Shown: positions 60,599 to 64,000 of the stretch, in pieces
Position numbering within the stretch: position 1 is the first letter of the stretch
How the letters are laid out: every line of letters begins with the position of its first letter
Assembly: GCF_004765805.1 (NCBI RefSeq)
Contig: NZ_ML219773.1
Coordinates: 1,231,405-1,295,404, forward strand
Origin: Halorussus halobius
GTDB lineage: Archaea; Halobacteriota; Halobacteria; Halobacteriales; Haladaptataceae
Reading direction: 5' to 3'
DNA: 64,000 nucleotides
Notes under the pieces: model-generated
Databases searched by the model: none
Seen by the model: only the letters and a program-made list of their open reading frames with translations
Told to the model about the DNA's origin: nothing
Translations under genes and position numbers: made by a program

Positions 60599-61468
60599 AT
60601 GAAGCTCACGCTCCTCGGGTCGGGCGGCGACTCGCCGACGCCGATGCCGACCTGCGACTGCCGGGTCTGTGGGCCCGCCCGTGAGCGAGGTCGGCCCCAC
60701 GCTCGCCTCGGCAACTCCACCTTCGTCCACGACGCGAACGCGGTCGTAGACGCGCCCGAGTCCCTCTGGGCGATGCTGAACCGCGCGGACGTGCGCGACG
60801 TCGACTACGTCTTCCTCTCGCACCACCACGTCGACCACGTCGGGGGCCTGCGCGTCGTGCAGGCCATCGGGCGGCCCGAATTTCCCGTCGCCGACTGGGA
60901 CAACGTCGACCCCGCGACCGTGGTGATGAGCGAGACCACCTACGACCGACTCGACGAGTCGCTGGACCTCGAATCCGAGTACGACGAGATGGGGTACGCC
61001 GAGTTCGAGTTCCTGTCCGACGGCGAGACGATGGCGCTCGGGAACGGCGTCGGGGTGACGGGAATCGGCGCGCCGCTCGAACCGGACGGACCGGCGGACG
61101 CCGCGATGGGGTATCTCTTCGAGCAGGGCGGCAGTTCGGCGCTGATATCGCCCGACGAAACGACGCTGCTCGACTGCTCGAAGCTACCCGACGACCTCGA
61201 CCTGTGGGTCCGAGAGTGCGGGCTGTTCCGCGAAACCGGCGCGGGCGAGCCGATTCTGACCGACGAGCTGTGGGCCGAGACCAGCGAGCGACAGACCACC
61301 TTCGAGCAGACGGTCGCGCAGGTTCGGAGGGTCGGGCCGGACCGCGCGATTCTGACCGAAATCGAGGAGATATACCGGCGGCGGCCCGACGAGTACGCGA
61401 AACTGGCCCGCGAGTACGACGACCTGAATCTGGCGTTCGGACGCGACGGGATGGACGTCGAGGTGTGA
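60599..61468 (+). CDS. Metallo-beta-lactamase-fold hydrolase (PhnP-like)
   Basis: This 289-residue enzyme begins MKLTLLGSGGDSPTPMPTCD and has an N-terminal CDCRVCG zinc-type motif. The MBL metal motif is LSHHHVDHVGG (near residues 81-91). Further HxD ligands follow: DCSKLPDDLDLW and ILTEIEEIYRRR. The Cys pair at the start is shared with PhnP-type proteins. It is a metal-dependent hydrolase of unknown substrate. A GGTTTTAGTGCGCG box lies about 26 bases before the ATG; the mRNA is probably leaderless. Confidence 0.88.
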   Translation: MKLTLLGSGGDSPTPMPTCDCRVCGPARERGRPHARLGNSTFVHDANAVVDAPESLWAMLNRADVRDVDYVFLSHHHVDHVGGLRVVQAIGRPEFPVADWDNVDPATVVMSETTYDRLDESLDLESEYDEMGYAEFEFLSDGETMALGNGVGVTGIGAPLEPDGPADAAMGYLFEQGGSSALISPDETTLLDCSKLPDDLDLWVRECGLFRETGAGEPILTDELWAETSERQTTFEQTVAQVRRVGPDRAILTEIEEIYRRRPDEYAKLAREYDDLNLAFGRDGMDVEV

Positions 61469-61543
61469 GAGGGCCTCCACCGACGCGGACCCGGAAACCA
61501 GCGTAACGATACGCCTTTCCCCGACGATAGAGAACAACGCGGC

Positions 61544-63661
61544 ATGGACCAGAAGCGGGAACTGTCGAGCATCGACCTCGCGGCCGTCGTCGCGGAACTC
61601 GGGGCCTACGAGGGCGCGAAGCTCGACAAGGCGTACCTCTACGGCGACGACTTCCTGCGGCTCAAGATGCGGGACTTCGACCGGGGCCGGGTCGAACTCC
61701 TCGTGGAGGTCGGCCAGAACAAGCGCGCCCACGTCGCCGCGCCCGAGAACGTCCCCGACGCGCCGGGGAGGCCCCCGAACTTCGCCAAGATGCTGCGCAA
61801 CCGGCTGTCGGGCGCGGACCTCGCGGGCGTCGAACAGTACGGCTTCGACCGCATCCTCGAATTTCGCTTCGAGCGCGGCGACGAGGACACCACCGTCGTC
61901 GCGGAACTGTTCGGTCAGGGCAATATCGCGGTCCTCGACGAGACCCGCGAGGTCGTCGACAGCCTCGACACCGTCCGCCTGAAGTCCCGGACGGTCGCGC
62001 CCGGCAGCCAGTACGAGTTCCCCGACGAGCGGCTGAACCCCCTCGAAGTCGATTACGACACCTTCGTCGGCCACATGAACGAGTCGGACACCGACGTCGT
62101 GCGGACGCTCGCCACGCAACTCAACTTCGGCGGGCTCTACGCCGAGGAAGTCTGCACCCGCGCTGGCGTCGACAAGGAGACGGACATCGCGGACGCCGAC
62201 GAGGCCGCCTACGAGGCCGTCTACGAGGCCATCCAGCGGCTCGCCGACCCCGTCCGGGAGCGCGAGTTCGACCCCCGCGTCTACCGCGAGGACGACCGAC
62301 TCGTGGACGTGACGCCCCTGCCGTTAGAGGAGTACGCCGACCGCGACGCCGAGGCGTTCGACACGTTCAACGAGGCGGTCGACTTCTACTTCACGAACGT
62401 CGACTTCGAGGGCGACGACCCGGGCGACGACGCGGACGTCGGGAGCCAGCGCCCCGACTTCGAGGCCGAGATAGAGAAACACGAGCGCATCATCGAACAA
62501 CAGGAGCAGGCCATCGAGGGGTTCGAGCAGGAGGCCGAGCAGGTCCGCGAGAAGGCCGAACGCCTCTACGGCCACTACGGGCTGGTCGACGAGATTCTGA
62601 CCACGGTGCAGAACGCCCGCGACGAGGACACTCCGTGGGACGAAATCGAGGCCGGATTCGAGGAGGGGGCCGACAGGGGCATCGCGGCCGCCGAGGCCGT
62701 CCGGAGCCTCGACCCCGAGCAGGGGACCGTCACGGTCGAGATAGACGGCACGCCGGTCGAACTCGACGCCTCGACCGGGGTCGAGAAGAACGCCGACCGG
62801 CTCTACACCGAGGCCAAGCGCGTCGAGGGCAAGAAGGAGGGCGCGCTGGCCGCCATCGAGGACACCCGCGAGGACCTCGAAGCCGCAAAGCGCCGCAAGG
62901 CCGAGTGGGAGGCCGACGACGGGGACGACGCGGACGGCGAGGAAGACGGCGACGACGAGTCCGAGGAAGTCGACTGGCTGTCGGAGCCCTCGATTCCGAT
63001 TCGCAAGCAAGAGCAGTGGTATGAGCGGTTCCGGTGGTTCCGGACCAGCGACGACTTTCTGGTCATCGGCGGGCGGGACGCCGACCAGAACGAGGAACTC
63101 GTCCAGAAGTATCTGGACGGCGACGACCTGTTCTTCCACGCGCAGGCCCACGGCGGTCCCGTGACGATTCTGAAGACCTCCGACCCGAGCGAGCCGTCCC
63201 GGGACGTGGACGTCCCCGAGGCGAGCAAGCGCGAGGCGGCCCAGTTCGCGGTGTCGTACTCGTCGGTCTGGAAGGACGGCCGGTACGCCGGCGACGCCTA
63301 CCTCGTCGCGCCCGACCAGGTGAGCAAGACGCCCGAGAGCGGCGAGTACCTCGAAAAGGGCGGGTTCGCGATTCGGGGCGACCGCACCTACTTCCGGGAC
63401 GTGGCGGTGAGCGTGGCCGTCGGCATCGCCTGCGAGCCCCACACCCGCGTCCTCGGGGGCCCGCCCGCGGCGGTCGTTCCGCAGGTCGAGACCCACGTCG
63501 AGGTCGAACCCGGCCGGTTCGCGCAGGGCGACGTGGCCAAGCGGGTCTACCGGACGTTCCGCGAGCGGTTCGCCGACACCTCGTTCGTCCGGAAGGTCGC
63601 CAGCCCCGACCTGATTCAGGAGTTCCTGCCGCCGGGCACGAGCCGGACGAGCGAGGAGTAG
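61544..63661 (+). CDS. rqcH: RqcH/Rqc2-type ribosome quality-control protein
   Basis: This 705-residue NEMF/RqcH-like protein has an N-terminal NFACT-N domain (MDQKRELSSIDLAAVVAELG to LSGADLAGVEQYGFDRILEF). A long coiled coil (about residues 305-470) joins it to the NFACT-R domain (FRTSDDFLVIGGRDADQNEE, LDGDDLFFHAQAHGGPVTIL). It binds split large ribosomal subunits and adds C-terminal tails to stalled chains. A Glu/Asp-rich insertion near residues 455-480 is typical of haloarchaea. The end overlaps the convergent membrane protein by 46 bases. Confidence 0.92.
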   Translation: MDQKRELSSIDLAAVVAELGAYEGAKLDKAYLYGDDFLRLKMRDFDRGRVELLVEVGQNKRAHVAAPENVPDAPGRPPNFAKMLRNRLSGADLAGVEQYGFDRILEFRFERGDEDTTVVAELFGQGNIAVLDETREVVDSLDTVRLKSRTVAPGSQYEFPDERLNPLEVDYDTFVGHMNESDTDVVRTLATQLNFGGLYAEEVCTRAGVDKETDIADADEAAYEAVYEAIQRLADPVREREFDPRVYREDDRLVDVTPLPLEEYADRDAEAFDTFNEAVDFYFTNVDFEGDDPGDDADVGSQRPDFEAEIEKHERIIEQQEQAIEGFEQEAEQVREKAERLYGHYGLVDEILTTVQNARDEDTPWDEIEAGFEEGADRGIAAAEAVRSLDPEQGTVTVEIDGTPVELDASTGVEKNADRLYTEAKRVEGKKEGALAAIEDTREDLEAAKRRKAEWEADDGDDADGEEDGDDESEEVDWLSEPSIPIRKQEQWYERFRWFRTSDDFLVIGGRDADQNEELVQKYLDGDDLFFHAQAHGGPVTILKTSDPSEPSRDVDVPEASKREAAQFAVSYSSVWKDGRYAGDAYLVAPDQVSKTPESGEYLEKGGFAIRGDRTYFRDVAVSVAVGIACEPHTRVLGGPPAAVVPQVETHVEVEPGRFAQGDVAKRVYRTFRERFADTSFVRKVASPDLIQEFLPPGTSRTSEE

Positions 63662-63918
63662 GCGGGGAGGGAGCGACGGTCGAGTACGGGGCGGTCAGGG
63701 GACGAGCGCCCGGATGGTCCGACCGCACGGATGGCCCGACCGCCCGTGACGAGCAGGTCGAGCGCGACGAACGCGGCGAGGACCACCGTGACGGCCGCGA
63801 GGACGCCGCCCCGCGACCGGAACACGACGTTCATCGCGCCGTCACTGTCGGTGTCGACGTCGAGTTTCCATCCGCTGGTGCCCGCCGCGTCGCCCTTCTC
63901 CTCGGATTTCGACGTCAC
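63616..63918 (-). CDS. Small membrane protein overlapping rqcH
   Basis: This 100-residue frame begins with GTG 63918 (VTSKSEEKGDAAGTSGWKLD). It has one membrane segment (AAVTVVLAAFVALDLLVTGG) and a tail that overlaps the end of rqcH by 46 bases in antisense. A CCCTTATTTTCC box centred about 26 bases before the GTG supports a leaderless mRNA. Short proteins of this type occur next to rqcH-like genes in some haloarchaea, but I cannot confirm it here. The window ends 82 bases later with no further gene. Confidence 0.6.
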   Translation of the reverse strand: MTSKSEEKGDAAGTSGWKLDVDTDSDGAMNVVFRSRGGVLAAVTVVLAAFVALDLLVTGGRAIRAVGPSGRSSPDRPVLDRRSLPAYSSLVRLVPGGRNS

Positions 63919-64000
63919 GTATTTCTCGATTTTCGAAGGGGAAAATAAGGGTTTGGGCGGGGAGGTGAGTAGCGTTTAGACGAGCGGCTGTGATCGCAAT

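Noticed and set aside
1..64000. tRNA, rRNA, insertion sequences, integrase or attachment sites
   Set aside because: Scanning by eye found no T-loop plus acceptor pattern, no rRNA core sequence and no transposase or integrase reading frame. A covariance search could still find an intron-bearing tRNA.

Overview
This window is a stretch of chromosome from an extremely halophilic archaeon (class Halobacteria). The evidence is a very high G+C content with G or C at most third codon positions, strongly acidic proteins, short promoters with a TATA-like box about 26-30 bases before the start codon (many mRNAs look leaderless, several with GTG starts), and archaeal signature genes: halocyanin, PsmB proteasome, RPA with its partner, MptE, ArfC, Elp3, Lhr, archaeal ATP-dependent DNA ligase, SUI1, a HalOD1 protein and type IV pilins. 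The genus cannot be fixed from the sequence. No rRNA, tRNA, transposase or CRISPR array was seen.

Layout. 0-5 kb: SHOCT membrane protein, adenylate kinase, cupin, SUI1/eIF1, HNH-repeat protein, halocyanin lipoprotein, M48 protease. 5.5-10.3 kb: leuS, two tandem pilins, an Arg/Asp repeat protein and a membrane protein. 10.8-16.5 kb: DUF357 protein, a glutaredoxin-thioredoxin reductase fusion, a TetR-MATE efflux operon, a decayed lipoprotein gene, two small proteins, and the riboflavin reductase ArfC. 16.5-20.5 kb: an overlapping operon of RPA, an RPA-associated protein and a metallophosphoesterase. 21.5-24.7 kb: a drug-type ABC exporter, TrmJ and a conserved protein. 25.4-28.6 kb: the pterin genes folP and mptE, then a Bat-type HTH protein and a HalOD1 protein. 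28.7-33.4 kb: EamA transporter, VOC epimerase, tetra-CBS protein, lipoprotein. 33.3-42.7 kb: Lhr helicase, a zinc-ribbon membrane protein, ABC exporter, MFS, AI-2E, PadR and an amphi-Trp protein. 42.8-50 kb: a putative ncRNA, a Dna2-type nuclease-helicase, an aminotransferase, an HTH-CBS regulator and DUF555. 50-64 kb: proteasome beta, a GCS2 ligase, DNA ligase, a DHH/S1 protein, Elp3, a PQQ-like lipoprotein, an MBL hydrolase and RqcH.

The genes themselves are mostly ordinary housekeeping genes. The unusual content lies in the long gaps. Two families of structured intergenic elements recur. Family A has an exact 48-bp tandem array, then a nested stem-loop, then a conserved CGCCTCGCCCTTTCA tail; it occurs near 4.8-5.2, 10.36-10.77, 21.06-21.5 and 30.4-30.7 kb, with a remnant at 0.18 kb, always in the same orientation. 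Family B has two stem-loops separated by CTCCCTCGCGC. It follows family A at 5.2 and 30.7 kb and occurs as head-to-head pairs around an inverted-repeat core at 24.9-25.3 and 46.2-46.5 kb. In both families the stem sequences differ between copies while pairing is kept, which suggests selection on structure. Such elements fill nearly every gap over 500 bp.

A second theme is regulation. The same 18-bp dyad, consensus TGACTRACCGGTYAGTCA, lies between the TATA-like box and the start codon of three transcription units (TetR-MATE, the ABC exporter, and a zinc-ribbon membrane protein), which suggests a small TetR-controlled efflux regulon. The mptE gene also has a roughly 70-base leader that is almost entirely a hairpin.
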